Source: Anadara kagoshimensis (lineage: Eukaryota > Mollusca > Bivalvia > Arcoida > Arcidae). Taken from it: a stretch of DNA of 64,000 bases. The position numbers and the translations under genes are program-made. Shown here in pieces: positions 35,316 through 48,397 of the stretch. The number at the start of each line of letters is the position of its first letter. The stretch's first letter is position 1. Below the pieces are notes generated by a model. That model worked only from the letters and a program-made list of their open reading frames with translations. It made no database searches and was not told the DNA's origin. Location: the NCBI GenBank assembly GCA_021292105.1, contig CM037870.1, forward strand, positions 7,413,558 to 7,477,557. The letters are read 5' to 3'.

Positions 35316-35984
35316 TAAATAAGGTTAAAATGTTGATATGTACACCGTCTCACTTGACCGACTTTTTAGGTGACATTGTAAACACACATAGAAAGTCGTA
35401 CAATCCCATATATGTAAATACTATGTATGTGATCTTACAGTGTGTGTAACCTAGATATATGTGTGTGTATTAAGTTTTATATTCTCATAAAATATCTTTA
35501 TATTTTATTTCCAAGATTATACAATGCAATGCAAAAAAACGTAATATGTTACATCACACAGTTCATTTTATGTTAAAGTGCATGAATGTGTTGTGTCGCA
35601 CGTCTTTTTTCTCTGAAGTTTATTCTATTAGCAGTCTTTTTGGTATAATTTAGTTTTGGTCTATGTTGCTCAGTCTGTTTCAATCACTTCTAATTTTAAG
35701 CGTCCTCTGGTTCTACAATGTCTTAAGCGTGCACTGAGACACTGAACCTCGGTTTTGAGTCTCTTCCGGAAGACTACTGAGTAACGAGCTGTTTACAGCT
35801 ATAGTATAGACAAAGGATGAAAATCATCTAAGAAAATTTTCAAGTCCCGAGTGAGGTTCGAACCTAAAACACTTGACAGTGACAGCTCCACTCGGCCGTG
35901 TCCGCCCATTAATACAACTTATATTTTACCTGAAATAGGTTAGCCTCTAGTTACTAGGTCCTTAGCACTAGTAGTGAGTAGCAG
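35316..35984. other. Upstream flank of gene 2
   Basis: No gene. A worn tRNA-like SINE head (rc of gtgaggttcgaacctaaaac) lies at 35835-35910. The rest is AT-rich. Confidence 0.45.
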
Positions 35985-38318
35985 TTGTGGGAGAAAAGTT
36001 GGCTACTAGTAGCCAGTTACTTGTGGGAGAAAAGTCGGCTACTAGTAGCCAGTTACTTGTGGGAGAAACGTCGGTTATAGTGGCCGGTTACTTGTGGGAG
36101 AAAAGTAGGCTACTAGTGGCCGGTTACTTGTGGGAGAAAAGTCGTCTACTAGTAGCCAGTTACTTGTGGGAGAAAAGTAGGCTACTAGTGGCCAGTTACT
36201 TGTGGGAGAAAAGTCGGCTACTAGTGGCCGGTTACTTGTGGGAGAAAAGTCGTCTACTATTAGCCAGTTACTTGTGGGAGAAAAGTCGGCTACTAGTAGC
36301 CAGTTACTTGTGGGAGAAAAGTCGTCTACTATTAGCCAGTCACTTATGGGAGAAAAGTCGGCTACTAGTGGTCGGTTACTTGTGGAAGAAAAGTCGTCTA
36401 CTATCAGTCAGTTACTTGTGGGAGAAAAGTTGGCTACTAGTAGCCAGCTACTTGTGGGAGAAAAGTTAGCTGCTAGTGACCAGTTACTTGTGGGAGAAAA
36501 AGCGGACTACTTGTAGCTAGTTACTTGAGGAGAAAAGTTGACTACTAGTAGCCAGCTACTTGTTGGAGAAAAGTAGGCTACTAGTAGCCAGTTACTTGTG
36601 GGAGAAAAGTAGGCTACTAGTAGCCAGTTACTTGTGGGAGAACAGTAGGCTACTAGTGGCCATTTACTTGTGGGAGAGAAGTTGACTTCTTGTAGCCAGT
36701 TACTTGTGAGAGAAAAGATAGCTACTAATAGCCGGTTACTTATGGGAGAAAAAGTTGGCTACTAGTAGCCAGTTACTTGTAGGAGAAAAGTTGCCTACCA
36801 GTTGCCAGTTAGTTGTGGGAGGAAAGTTGACTTCTAGGAGCAAGTTACTTGTGAGAGAAAAGTTAGCTACTAGTAGCCGGTTACTTGTTTGAGAAAGGTT
36901 AGCTGCTAGTAGTCGGTTACTTGTGGGAAAAATGTCGGCTACTAGTGGCCGGTTACTTGTGGGACAGAAGTTGGCCACTAGTAGCCAGTTACTTGTGAGA
37001 GAAAAATTGGCTACTAGTAGCCAGTTACTTGTAGGAGAAATGTTGGCTACCAGTTGCCAGTTACTTGTGGGAGGAAAGTTGAGTTCTAGGAGCAAGTTAC
37101 TTGTGAGAGAAAAGTTAGCTACTAGTAGTCGGCTACTTGTGGGAAAAAAGTCGGCTACTAGTGGCCGGTTACTTGTGGGACAGAAGTTGGCCACTAGTAG
37201 CCAGTTACTTGTGAGAGAAAAATTGGCTACTAGTAGCCAGTTACTTGTAGGAGAAATGTTGGCTACCAGTTGCCACTTAGTTGTGGGAGGAAAGTTGACT
37301 TCTAGGAGCAAGTTACTTGTGAGAGAAAAGTTAGCTACTAGTAGCCGGTTACTTGTTTGAGAAAGGTTAGCTACTAGTAGTCGGTTACTTGTGGGGAAAA
37401 AGTCGGCTACTAGTGGCCGGTTACTTGTGGGACAGAAGTTGGCCACTAGTAGCCAGTTACTCGTGGGACAGAAGTTGGCCACTAGTAGCCAGTTACTTGT
37501 AGGAGAAATGTTGGCTACCAGTTGCCAGTTACTTGTGGGAGGAAAGTTGAGTTCTAGGAGCAAGTTACTTGTGAGAGAAAAGTTAGCTACTAGTAGTCGG
37601 TTACTTGTTTGAGAAAGGTTAGCTGCTAGTAGTCGGTTACTTGTGGGAAAAAAGTCGGCTACTAGTGGTCAGTTACTTGTGGGAGAGAAGTTGGCCACTA
37701 GTAGCCAGTTACTTGTGAGAGAAAAATTGGCTACTAGTAGCCAGTTATATGTGGAAGAAAAGTTAGCTACTAGTAGCCGGTTACTTATGGGAGAAAAAGT
37801 TGGCTACAAGTAGCCAGTTACTTGTAGGAGAAAAGTTGGCTACGAGTTGCCAGTTAGTTGTGGGAGGAAAGTTGAGTTCTAGGAGCAAGTTACTTGTGAG
37901 AGAAAAGCTAGCTACTAGTAGCCAGTTACTTGTTGGAGAAGAGTTAGCTGCTAATAGTCGGTTACTTGTGGGAGAGAAGTCGGCTACTAGTGGCCGGTTA
38001 CTTGTGGGAGAGAAGTTGGCTACTAGTGGCCGGTTACTTGTGGGAGAAAAGTTGGCTACTAGTAGCCAGTTACTGAGAGAAAAATTGGCTACTAGTGGCC
38101 AGTTACTTGTGGGAGAAAAGTTAGCTACTAGTAGCCGGTTACTTGTGAGAGAAACGTTGGCTACTAGTAGCCAGTTATATGTGGAAGAAAAGTTAGCTAC
38201 TAGTAGCCGGTTACTTGTGAGAGAAACGTTGGCTACTAGTAGTCAATTATATGTGGAAGAAAAGTTGGCTACTAGTAGCCAGTTACTTGTTGGAGAAAAG
38301 TTACCTTTTACTCAAAGG
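35985..38318. repeat. 36-bp minisatellite, about 65 copies, with higher-order structure
   Basis: The unit is close to ggctactagtagccagttac + ttgtgggagaaaagtt. As 36 is a multiple of three and few stops occur, long frames run on both strands (12-residue repeats such as VGEKLATSSQLL on + and TSNWLLVANFSP on -). These have no start context, splice sites or composition of a gene and I treat them as by-products. The marker ttctaggagcaag recurs at 36832, 37084, 37300, 37552 and 37877, that is every 6, 7 or 9 units, showing block duplication. Most units contain the 14-bp palindrome GGCTACTAGTAGCC or a near form. Confidence 0.95.
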
Positions 38319-38456
38319 AAAAGATAATATTTATAAGTAACTCGTTACTAATAACTACCGACACATGGATCACAATTTCTGCAAATCTCATTTCAGGGAA
38401 TTAGTATCAACATTTTCTATATTTTCTACCAGACTAAACAAAATACAGCTCCCCAT

Positions 38457-38520
38457 CATCATCATCATCATCATCATCATCATAATCATCATCATAATCA
38501 TCATCATAATCATCATCATT
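38457..38520. repeat. (ATC)n microsatellite with ATA interruptions
   Basis: About 20 trinucleotide units, catcatcat with regular cataat interruptions. Confidence 0.95.
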
Positions 38521-38924
38521 TTATTGACAGACTTATATAAAAGTTTACAAATAGTAAATGAGTTGTTTCCCTTTAACTGACTACATATAACTTATACCTA
38601 GAATTACTTAAAACATTTAATACATTGGAAAAATTTGGATATTAATTTAGACTGCTGTTAGCCTCGAATAGCGGAAATGATGCTGATGAGGTTTTAGTAA
38701 GACAATTATTCATTGACCAGAAAACAATAGTACGAGAAACAATTATTTGAAAGGGGGCACAGGGGCAACAGCCTAATTCACGGCTACGACCTATTGGTAA
38801 CGGGTAATAGGATGGCGTTTGTTTTTACTCCCTTAATTACTAAGCCCGAGTTAAAAGTGTGTACAAATTAACAGTCTTTCCCAAACCAAAGTAAAACTTT
38901 GAAAATCGACAATAAAAAACAAAA

Positions 38925-39440
38925 AAATATACCAATCCATGTCCAAACCATGATCCCAAAGCAAAGAAAAAATCTTGAAGCAGGTACACCCGCCATGCGT
39001 GTAAAAAAGGGAGTGAAAGGAACATGGAAATATGAGACGCCAAATGTATCCTAGGTAATTTAGAATTCAAATACGTCATATTTGATATCAAGATTGTGAT
39101 GGCGGTCATCTATATTATTGAAGGTCTTGTTAAGCTTACACTTGCAATATCACTGAGTCTATAAGTATGAAACAAAAGTTAAAGAATCAGTAGCTTGTAC
39201 TTCAACCTCATTGGGTTAGAAGGCATTCGGATATTCTCCAAATGAAATAAAACGTCATATATACACAACTGTAACTGTATATGGAGTTAAATGATTTGAT
39301 TATTTCTCCAGATATAACAAGGTTCTACATAAATTCTGCTTCATACGAACGAAGAAATAAATCATAAAGGAATGGTATATGCCCATTGGTATAGCAATTG
39401 ATTGTTGGAAAATTATAATACATCATTATATGTTGTCTAT
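38925..39440 (-). mobile_element. Retroelement fragment
   Basis: Minus-strand tail (ccatgcgtgtaaaaaagggagtgaaaggaacatgg) running into the RT-side region (cttgcaatatcactgagtc, cattggtatagcaattgattgttggaaaatta). Confidence 0.6.
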
Positions 39441-39629
39441 CAAAACTCTAACATTTTGTTAATGCTATCTTCAGTATGTTTTTGTTTGCAGTCCGTTTAA
39501 GCTATAATTTAAAATATTTCAAGGTTTTTATATTATACAAGGGACACTATTTTGATATTTGATGTTTTTGGTACTTTAAAAGATGAATAATCTTTAATAG
39601 TAGTAGTGTTATAATTATTATGGTCGTCA

Positions 39630-40465
39630 TCTCTTTATTGTTGATGATTTCTCTTTATCCAAATTACCTTGGATATGTTTGACGTCCCTTAGTCCTATGT
39701 TGTTTTTATTCTCAGTTTCGATCGTACATGATGCCGGTGTAGCTACCTAAACAAAAGATAATTACCCTTCCGGAGAACCCGGCCTTACTTCACTTGTGGA
39801 GGGCGTGTTTAAACTCAATTTACAAGTTCAAAGTTTTTACTTGCTTTTGGATTGTGGTTTGGACATGGATTAGTTTGATTGGTTTTAATATTATTATATC
39901 ATCAGGGTTACTTGACGTGCATAAAACATTATGCTTGATATTTATCATTTCAAATTTATTTCCATTCATATAAATATTAATCTTAAGCTGAGAGCTGTTT
40001 TTCATATACTATTTTATAGATTAATGCAAAGTTGTCATGTTTATTATCCAAACCAATTTTCGGGAATAAATATAGAATTGGTATTAAGTTTCTTGTCGTG
40101 GGAAAATGTGTAACAAATTATTTTACATGTGTCAAATGTAAACATTTTAATGTTTCCATAATAAAAGTTTTTTTTTATTTCTTATACTAGGAATTCGATT
40201 GATTGTATTGAGAAATATACAAAATTACTCTGGATATATTTGACGTCCAAAAGTCCCACGTTCCTTTCATTCTCAATTTTGATTACGCACGCGACGGATG
40301 TAACTAGCTAAACAGGAGGTGTTTGCCCTTCCGGAGTATCTGACCTCACTTACCTGGTGGAAGTTCAGGTGCCACGGTTTAACCTAATTTGCCAGTTTCA
40401 ACGTTTTTAATTTGCTTGTGTATTGGGGTTTGGGCATGGGTTGGTATGATTGTTTTTGGCTATTT
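39630..40465 (+). mobile_element. Two retroelement tails, + strand
   Basis: 39640-39890 (gtagctacctaaacaaaagat, ccttccggagaacccggccttac) and 40190-40465 (gtaactagctaaacaggaggtg, cacttacctggtggaagttca). The stretch between is AT-rich without features. Confidence 0.65.
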
Positions 40466-41350
40466 ATGACATCCAAAAAAAGATAACACTCCAGAAACCA
40501 TAATAATTATGAATGAGATCATTTATTTAAACTCTTTCGAAAAATCTCTTAAATATAATGTATAATCAAACAAGGGGCGTATATTACTAGATATACACCC
40601 CTGATCAAATATAAAATAGAAAAACTGCAGAGGGTCCCAATATCTTTTTTTCCAATGTTTAAATGATGACAACCTGAATACTACTGCTTAAAATAACAAT
40701 AATATACTGTATAATGTGATCACTAATTATATTTTACATAATCCGTCACTTATTCAGTTACTTTGCAATATATTATTAAATGTGCATATTCAGTTAAACC
40801 CATTTACTTTTCGTGTTTTTAAATTCCTCAAAAACTAAGGTATACTCCCTCATGCAAAGTATTTCCTCAACTAAGTTTTGTTTAATATATTTTAGTACTT
40901 TGGATATTTTTTCAAACCCTTGAACAAAATTTGGTTTTACAATTTTTTGTCCGAGATGCGAGATGCGCACTTAAGATGCTGATCATAAAAGTATAAATGG
41001 TTTTATAGTTGTCTTATTTGTTTTTAAGACCCTGTCCTCCTGCCTTTGCCCATTGAACCATCGGGCATTTAAAAACCACTTGCCAAACTGTTATTGTACA
41101 GGGGCTTGACTGATGCGTCTAAGAGAAAACACCAGGAAAAAGCGATTAGGTGGAAAAAATAATGGAGAACCGGAACCGGAAGAAAGGCAAAAAGTATTCC
41201 ATCTATATACTAGGTGATAGACATTTTTCCCATAACGAGAACTTTATACAACAAAACACACTGATTACAAATAATTTTAATACTACAAGCTTAGGTTAAT
41301 CAAGGCAAAGATGGACATTACATATTGTTGATAAAAGTATGATATCTTTG
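40466..41350. other. AT-rich intergenic DNA
   Basis: No gene, RNA or repeat family recognised. Confidence 0.45.
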
Positions 41351-41359
41351 TATCTAGAA

Positions 41360-41880
41360 TTATCCCAGATATAAATGACGTCCCATTGCGCCATGTTTTT
41401 TTTTATTCTCAATTATGACTTCACATGTTGCTTGTGTAGGTAGCTAGACAGAAGATAGTTACTCTTCTGGAGCACCCAACCTCATTTCGAAGATTGAGGA
41501 TCACGAGTTTTGATAACACAGACTCTACTTTTTCAAGATATAGCTATTCAAATCCCACTTTGAACACACATACGTCTTTTAAACAATAAAATATATAATG
41601 TAACTCATCGCCCACTTCACATACCCTTTCATGTCTTTTGTCAAGTTTATCAATTAGTTTTTATATAAATCTGTAATCAACAAAGTCAAAAACAAACATA
41701 CATATCCATGTCCGAATCACATTCCAGAAGCAAAGTAAAAACTTTGGAACTGACAAGTCAGGTTAGACACGTGGATTTCCACCAGGGAAGTGAGACCGGG
41801 TGCTCCGGAGTGTAAGCACCTCCTGTTTAGCTAGCTACACCCACCACGTGTGTAATCAAAATTGTGTGAAAGGAAACAAC
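41360..41880. mobile_element. Retroelement tails in opposite orientations
   Basis: + strand tail at 41360-41510 (gtagctagacagaagatagttac) and a well-kept minus-strand tail at 41685-41880 (aatcacattccagaagcaaag, cacgtggatttccaccagggaag, ccggagtgtaagcacctcctg). Confidence 0.65.
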
Positions 41881-42549
41881 TCTGCAGAGTTTGAATCTGG
41901 TTGTGATGAAATAGACTTAGATGGAAATTGTTTACCCTTGGTGTTTACCTAAACTCAAAGTACACATAGTTAAACACGTTTTATGAGGGTAAAAGTTAAA
42001 AAGTATAATAAGTACTTATATACTAGTATATGATATATAGAATTTATAACCTAATCATCACTTAATGAGTTATTTCAAAAACAATCTATGTATAATTAAT
42101 TTTTTGGTTTGTGTAAATTACAATGATTATATTCTTTACATACTTTTACTATATCGTCAATCAGGCTTATAATTAAAAATCATGGTTTCACGATTTTTAC
42201 GTATTGGCTGAGTTCATTTCAATCGTGTTTGATTCAGATGTGTGAGACACTTTTGTTTTTGTTTTTTTCTCTTTAATTCTCTTGATATTTGTTGGCCAAA
42301 AACATAAACAACCCTTTTATTCTTACATTAATTATATTGAATCATTTAACCTCGTAATTAATTGTAAAAATTCCCCGGAGAACTAGATGAATTAATACTG
42401 TTATAAACAGGTCATTATCATTGTTCTTGCCTAGCCAGTAAGTACAATTTGGTGAACAAACGATATTATCTTCAAACGAATTTGAATAGAATTAATTTTT
42501 ATATGATTCCAAAAACAAAAAATATTTCAAGATATCATCAACAAAATCG

Positions 42550-43320
42550 CAGATATTGTGTTATATAACTTATTTGTTGTGTTTGGTAATCTCATTTTGC
42601 AACAAACAATTGGCATACCAATGAGCAGAAACTTTACATCATTGATTCCTGTTTTGTTTGTTTATTCGTATGAAGCAGAATTCATACAGATCCTTGTTAA
42701 ATCTGAAGAGAAGACTGTCGTCAAATCATTTATATATTATATAGATGACGTTCTCTCTTTTAATTATCCTAAATTTGGAGATTATGAGGATGTCATCGGT
42801 TCCAGTAAGCTCGAAATTGAATATTCGGCCATTCCTTATATTCTGCTTCATATTAAGACTTGGCTTGTACCTCAATTATGACAGCAAGAAAAGGTTACAT
42901 TTAAAGCTGTATAATAAGCAATTTTCTTTTCTATGCAGCAATATACTTATTTTTCCTGTTTATTGTGTATTTGTTTCTGAGTTAATTAATACACTATGGT
43001 AGACTTTATACAACGAAGCAAGCTACTTTCAAATAAACTGTTGACGCAAGATATTGCACGACTTATCAAGCCCCTTAAAAAGATTTACGGCCGACATCAA
43101 AATATTGTTGATAAGTATGATGTCTCTGTATCCAAAATAATCCTGGATATATTTGATGTCCCATATTTCTTTAGTCCTTTCATTGCCAATTTTGATTACA
43201 CTTACCCTCCCGGAGTACCATTCCTTACTTCCCTGTTGGAAGTTTACGCGTATAACCTAATTTGCCAACTTAAAAGTTTTTACTTTGCTTTGGGATTGTG
43301 ATTTGGACATGGATAGGTAT
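42550..43320 (+). pseudogene. Longest RT fragment of the common retroelement
   Basis: Translations show ILQQTIGIPMSRNFTSLIPV, YSYEAEFIQIL and then the catalytic signature YIDDVLSFNYPKFGDY, followed by LEIEY and, after a frameshift near 42890, CSNILIFPVYCVFVSELI and KKIYGRHQNIVDKYDVSVSK. It ends in the common tail (43200-43320). The order of motifs is that of a retroelement RT; frameshifts and an eroded GTNCAP motif make it inactive. I cannot name the clade from the sequence; a Penelope-like or related group is possible. Confidence 0.75.
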
Positions 43321-43331
43321 GTTTAAGTTAT

Positions 43332-43515
43332 AGTGCAGTCAAACCTGTCTTAAAGGCCACCTCTTTATTAGAACCACCTGCTTATAAAGGTCGGTAGAAT
43401 TGTATTATAATTGTTCTTTATTCATATAATTTGAGCCTGTATATAAAGACCACCTGCCCATAAAGACCACTTTTACTGGTTCCCTTGGTGACCTTTATAG
43501 ACAGGTTTAACTATA
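43332..43515. mobile_element. Pogo-like MITE
   Basis: GCAGTCAAACCTGTCTTAAAG to ...AGACAGGTTTAACTATA; same family as 29327 and 33138. It lies directly after the RT fragment tail. Confidence 0.7.
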
Positions 43516-44264
43516 CTCGTATCAGCACTAGGTGAAAAAATCAAGTTAATGTCTATCATCATCATTTGTGAGTTTATTTCTTCATTTTATTAATATTGAT
43601 AAAGGGACTTCCATACGATTGAAAAGTATTTTTGAAACAGAGGGGGGTTTTTACAAATCTTAAAATGATCGTTTTCAAAGTTAAGAAATGGTTAATCTCT
43701 ATAGTTGAATTACCCTATCTTAAACTAAAACGAAGGCATGGAAGTGGTGGGGAAAACTCTTAGCAGACTGTCTCAGCAGGGTAGCCAAAAATGTCACTGG
43801 TGGTATTTAGTTCCTTCTAATGATTTTACAGTCAATGTTAACCATAACGATTAAATTATTGGAAGGACATTTTAACAAACATTCCAAAGTGAAAGGGATA
43901 TCTTAAAACACCCACGTATCCTAGGACCTGTAACATTTGTCATTGTGTCAGACTCGTGATCAAAGTTCGATTTCGCTAATGAATTTAATATTTGAGTATC
44001 AAATTATAAGCGTATCATCAATAGTTTGGCGGGACATGTTTGATAGACACATCAATCGTCTTGGCTCAACATTTGTTTACTGTATTCATATTACATTGAT
44101 TGAAATTCTCTACATAGCATTGATTCTAATTCTTTACAATTTAAATAGTACAATATGTTAAAGAAAACCTTTATTACTGTAGACACAAGACTTTAGTTTC
44201 AGGATTCAATATCTAGACTGAATAGAAGTCCAATATCAGAAAACACAAATATTTCATAGGATTT

Positions 44265-45090
44265 AATTCATGTCCAAACCACAAATCTAAAGCAAAGTAA
44301 AAACTTTGAAACTGGTATATTAGGGTTGATCACGTGGTCTTCCATCAGGGAAGTGAGAATTAGTGCTCCGGAAGAGTTGCACTTTAATAGGTAAATTTGT
44401 GTTTCGGGGGGCTTACCCATCTCACTTTCTTGATAGAAGTTCGCGTGTTTAACTAATATAATACCAGTTTCAAATGTTTTACTTTGCTTTTTTGCATTGT
44501 GGTTTGGATATGGATTGGTATGTTTGTGCCCAGCGTGTCAAGTTCAAGTGTTTGTAGTAAGACCTTAGATTCAGTGCCATCTGAGTTCTTCTTTAGAATT
44601 TTATGGAAATTTTGAACCAGACATAAATCATCCCATTGATTTTGAAACCAAGTGACATACCACATTATGAATATTATAAGTATCCTGAAGAATTTAATAT
44701 TTGAGTATAAAATTACACATGTATTATTAAAAGTTTGGCAGACATTATTGATAGAAATGTCAATCGTCTTGGCTCAAAATGTGTTTAAAGCATTCATATT
44801 ACATATTGCATTGATTGAAATCAGTACAATATGTTATAGAAATTCGTTCTTTTAGACACAAGACTTTAGTTTCCAAATTCAATATCTGAACTGTATAGAA
44901 GACGAATGTGAGAATATTAGGACTTAAATATATATACTTGTGTTTCAGAGGTACTAATCCTTCCGGGTCACCCAGTCTCACTTCCACGGTAAAAAGTACC
45001 GTTTTTTAATTAATGTGCTAGTTTTCAAACTGTTTACTTTGCTTTTGCGATTGTGGTTTGAACATTGACCAGTGTGTTTCTGTCCAGCAT
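44265..45090. mobile_element. Three retroelement tail fragments
   Basis: Minus tail 44265-44380, plus tail 44400-44530 and plus tail 44940-45080, each with the caccc...ccttccgg and aagttttactttgcttttg-attgtg blocks. A duplicated phrase (aatttaatatttgagtat-aaattac) is at 43983 and 44694. Confidence 0.55.
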
Positions 45091-46920
45091 TTCCAATTAT
45101 CCAAGTGTTTGCAGGACCTTTGTTTCAGTGCCATCTGATTCGTACTTTTTGAATTTTATGGAAACATTGAACCAGGCATAAATCATTTTAGATAAAATAG
45201 CATTGATTTTAAAACCAAATGAATATCGTTATATAAATATTAAGCAGCACTCATAAAATTTGTAATGGCCATTGCTATCGAAACTAAGTAATAATGTTGA
45301 CAATACAATTAGAGATTATTGTTTAATGTATTTGTACAGGAAGTGGTGGATCTTATTAATTAATTCTTTAAATAATAATCAGCGACCTAAGTAGATAAAA
45401 GCCATTTTATGTTTAAATATAGATGTGTGATGAAGTGATTTGAATCACTCGGGGGGTTAGGTTTTTGTTTTGTTGTCAATCCTTCAATGAGACCTAAATA
45501 TTAACCTTTGGTGTTTTGTCATTTTTTTATTTTGTAAAGTAAACCGTCAATTTTACCTTTTTATCCGATAATTTTGTCGAAAACAAACAAATAATTACAT
45601 ATTATACCAGTTTTTAATTTTACAGCACTAGGTGGTCGTTTCGGAATACAATTCCTCATCAGTAGTGCTTGGACCAAAATTATGAAGCCAAAATTGTTTT
45701 CAAGATGTTGAAAAGATACCCAAAGGACCCAAATACATTATACCAAATTTAGCTAAGGTAATTTGCATGATATAAACCTTAGTTTTTGAAAAAAATTCAA
45801 ATTATACCTAGCAGCAAATCTAGACATTAGTATATTTCTTATTATTGCCAACTGAGTTTGTAAAATCCTCGGGCACTATCCACCAGCAGAGATTCCGGCT
45901 CAGTGGTTTGAATTACATATTATTCAAGTAGTAGGCGGCCGTTTCGTTAAAACAAACGATAAGACAATAATAACCTATATAAGCCTAACTTTAGTATACA
46001 ATACACATGCAACTAGATCCACAGTTTTTGTTTCCCTTCCATGTGATACTACTTGAATATTTATATACCTTTGTGCTTTGCCGTCATTGCAATTTTTACC
46101 AACAGTTAAATGGCTTAATATAAACGGGCGTATCTTGATTAACCTAGCGGTCATCTTGTTTATTCTGGTAAACACACACAGATCGTGTTGTTTTCGATGC
46201 GTGTAGTACAATACTGGTATAAATAGTAAGCTTTCTCATGAGTTTGTACAGCTCACAAAGGAATGTAAGTCATTAAAACATTTGCAATACGTGTTTTAAT
46301 TGGTTGTATGAAAAACTTCCCTATGGCCATGTGTAAGTTGAGTGCTATGTTCAGGGCAACATCGGATTGCTCTGTTAATAAGTTCCAAAACGGAGCAATC
46401 ACAGGTAGAGTGTTGTTATACGATGTAATCTGTTCTCTGTCAAAACTTGTAAACTGATTATGTCTAGGTGTAACCTACAGCTTTGCGATAAGTTTAAAAA
46501 ATGACAGTTGTTATGTAAATTTGTTGGATTCTCCATATCAGTGCTGGAGGATTTGCCACATCGTGTTTTATGGTGTTGCTTGTTCTTCAAAGCCACAATT
46601 ATTTATAGCAATGGTAGTATTTGTTTTCACATAATTATTGTAGAAGATTTGTAACTGATATGACAAACCAGAAAGATTTGAACACCAGATATGAAATGAT
46701 CCTAACCCTTACTCTCGGGGGGAAATGTCTGGATATAGTTGGTAAATAATGCATGTACTATTCCAGTCACTAATGGTCATTATGGAAGCTGATCCGTCCT
46801 TACAAAAGCTGGTCTGTGATATATATAAATTTAAAACTTCGACCAGGATAAACATTTTTTTTTAAACTTTATCATTTACTCTAGCGCTTTCATCCCTTGT
46901 AGGACTTTTCAAAAATGGTG
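45091..46920. other. AT-rich intergenic DNA
   Basis: No gene supported. A phrase about a cgtttcgg / ggtggtcgtttcgg motif near 45630 and 45930 appears twice but is too short to name. Confidence 0.4.
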
Positions 46921-46922
46921 TA

Positions 46923-46923
<1 letters not shown>

Positions 46924-46968
<45 letters not shown>
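46924..46968. repeat. (AT)n microsatellite
   Basis: About 21 TA units. Confidence 0.95.
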
Positions 46969-46970
<2 letters not shown>

Positions 46971-47174
46971 CTTCCTGGTAAAATTATAATGTTTCATGCA
47001 TATGTTAGTATTCTTTAGTGTATTCATTGTCAAATCATAAATACCCTGGATATTTCCACATAAATCAGGTCTGGTGGTCGGTGGTATGTTAAACACATAC
47101 TTCTATAATCCGAAAGGAGTTTTTGATCTCACCACAAAAAAAAAAGAAAATTGGGAATAAAAAAATTAAAGTCA

Positions 47175-47400
47175 TCGCGTTTTGCCATCCCGCTTCAAAT
47201 AAAGTCTTCTGGTCGATTCATAGTTTAGCTACATTTGTAGATATTCATGAGGCAGAACCTGCAGAATCAACCGTATATTTTATTTCAAGCTCATCGACAT
47301 AAATTGCATTCACATTATCTCCAAATTTAGGATTATTACGGGATAGAACGTTAACTATTTATCTGTATTCGGAGTTTAATGATTTGGCGACAGTTTCATT
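47175..47400 (-). pseudogene. RT fragment of the common retroelement
   Basis: Minus strand keeps the part around the conserved ctccaaatttaggattatt (rc encodes NPKFGD-type residues) and the region on both sides, heavily mutated. Confidence 0.5.
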
Positions 47401-47429
47401 TGCCATTTACTGGTCTAATCTACCATTGT

Positions 47430-47670
47430 TTGTAATCCTTGCTGGAGTTGATACTAGTGACTTATCAATGCTGCTGTTATACATAAGAGAATGCCATTTG
47501 TGAAAAACAGATTAAAAAGCAACATCAAAGAACCCAGTACTGTTCCGTGGAGAGATCCTTGTTTGACATGAACAGATATTGATGCATCTACATTCATTAC
47601 AACATTCTGCTTTCTTGGTATTAGATACCCCAGTTATTCATGGATAATTCCTATTGCTTCAAATTCTTAA
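47430..47670 (-). pseudogene. LINE reverse-transcriptase remnant
   Basis: Minus-strand reading gives RKQNVVMNVDAS, then VKQGSLHGTVLGSLMLLFNL, resembling the LINE motif VPQGSVLGPLLFLLYINDL. It is a separate element from the common retroelement. Broken by stops. Confidence 0.6.
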
Positions 47671-48171
47671 ATTCTGGAGTATATAATGTATGTGTGTCAA
47701 ATGCCCCACTGGTTCGTCATCAAGGTTTCTTGCTGACTTCCAAAATGTTCCATAACATGTCTAAATTATAGGAGTTCCATCTACTTTACTAGTCAAGAAG
47801 TAAGTATATTAAACTCATGATATTCTTAACACTCAAACAAAAAAGAAAACAAAAAACCGAGGTTGGCCTAAACACTGTTTTGGGGCTGGATTTAGTTTTT
47901 GAGGTCCGTGGAGCAAGTGCTCTATTATAAACTGAACACCGCCTGTAAATTAAGTACCAAGTATTGTTTTTATTGGTAATTTGTTTTGGATAATACATTT
48001 AAAAACACAAACTTTAATCTTCAATATTTTTGTTTCTTTTTCAATACTCTAATTACAAAGTATACATATTTAAAAAAAACTTTTAGAAGAAATATTGATT
48101 GATCTGAGAAGAATGGTTATGATAAAATATTAATATGTGTAAATATTGATTATAATGATAATACCGATATT

Positions 48172-48397
48172 TAATACAGACCTGTCGAAAGTTTAACACT
48201 GATCTATCGAAAACGGGCCGATGTTCGATTATCGAGGGGCCGAGATAAGGATAGCTAGGGGCTGAGAAGCTACCAAGAGATATACCTGTATAAAGCAACT
48301 GGCGAAAAGCTGTCGAGTTACTGTATAACATACTAGGGTATAGGATTCATTGTCGTTGTTAGCTTACTGTTAAACTTTTGACAGGTCTGTACTGTAT
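48172..48397. mobile_element. MITE family C, complete copy
   Basis: TAATACAGACCTGTCGAAAG to ...CTTTTGACAGGTCTGTACTG; internal gatnttcgattatcgaggggccgagat-like blocks partly inverted. 226 bp. Confidence 0.75.

Noticed and set aside
36736..37563. 275-residue minus-strand open frame as a protein gene
   Set aside because: It is the 36-bp minisatellite read in one of several open frames; the plus strand is open over the same bases with another repeat.
42558..42881. 107-codon frame as a host gene
   Set aside because: It is the RT domain of a broken retroelement (YIDDVLSF), with frameshifts on both sides.
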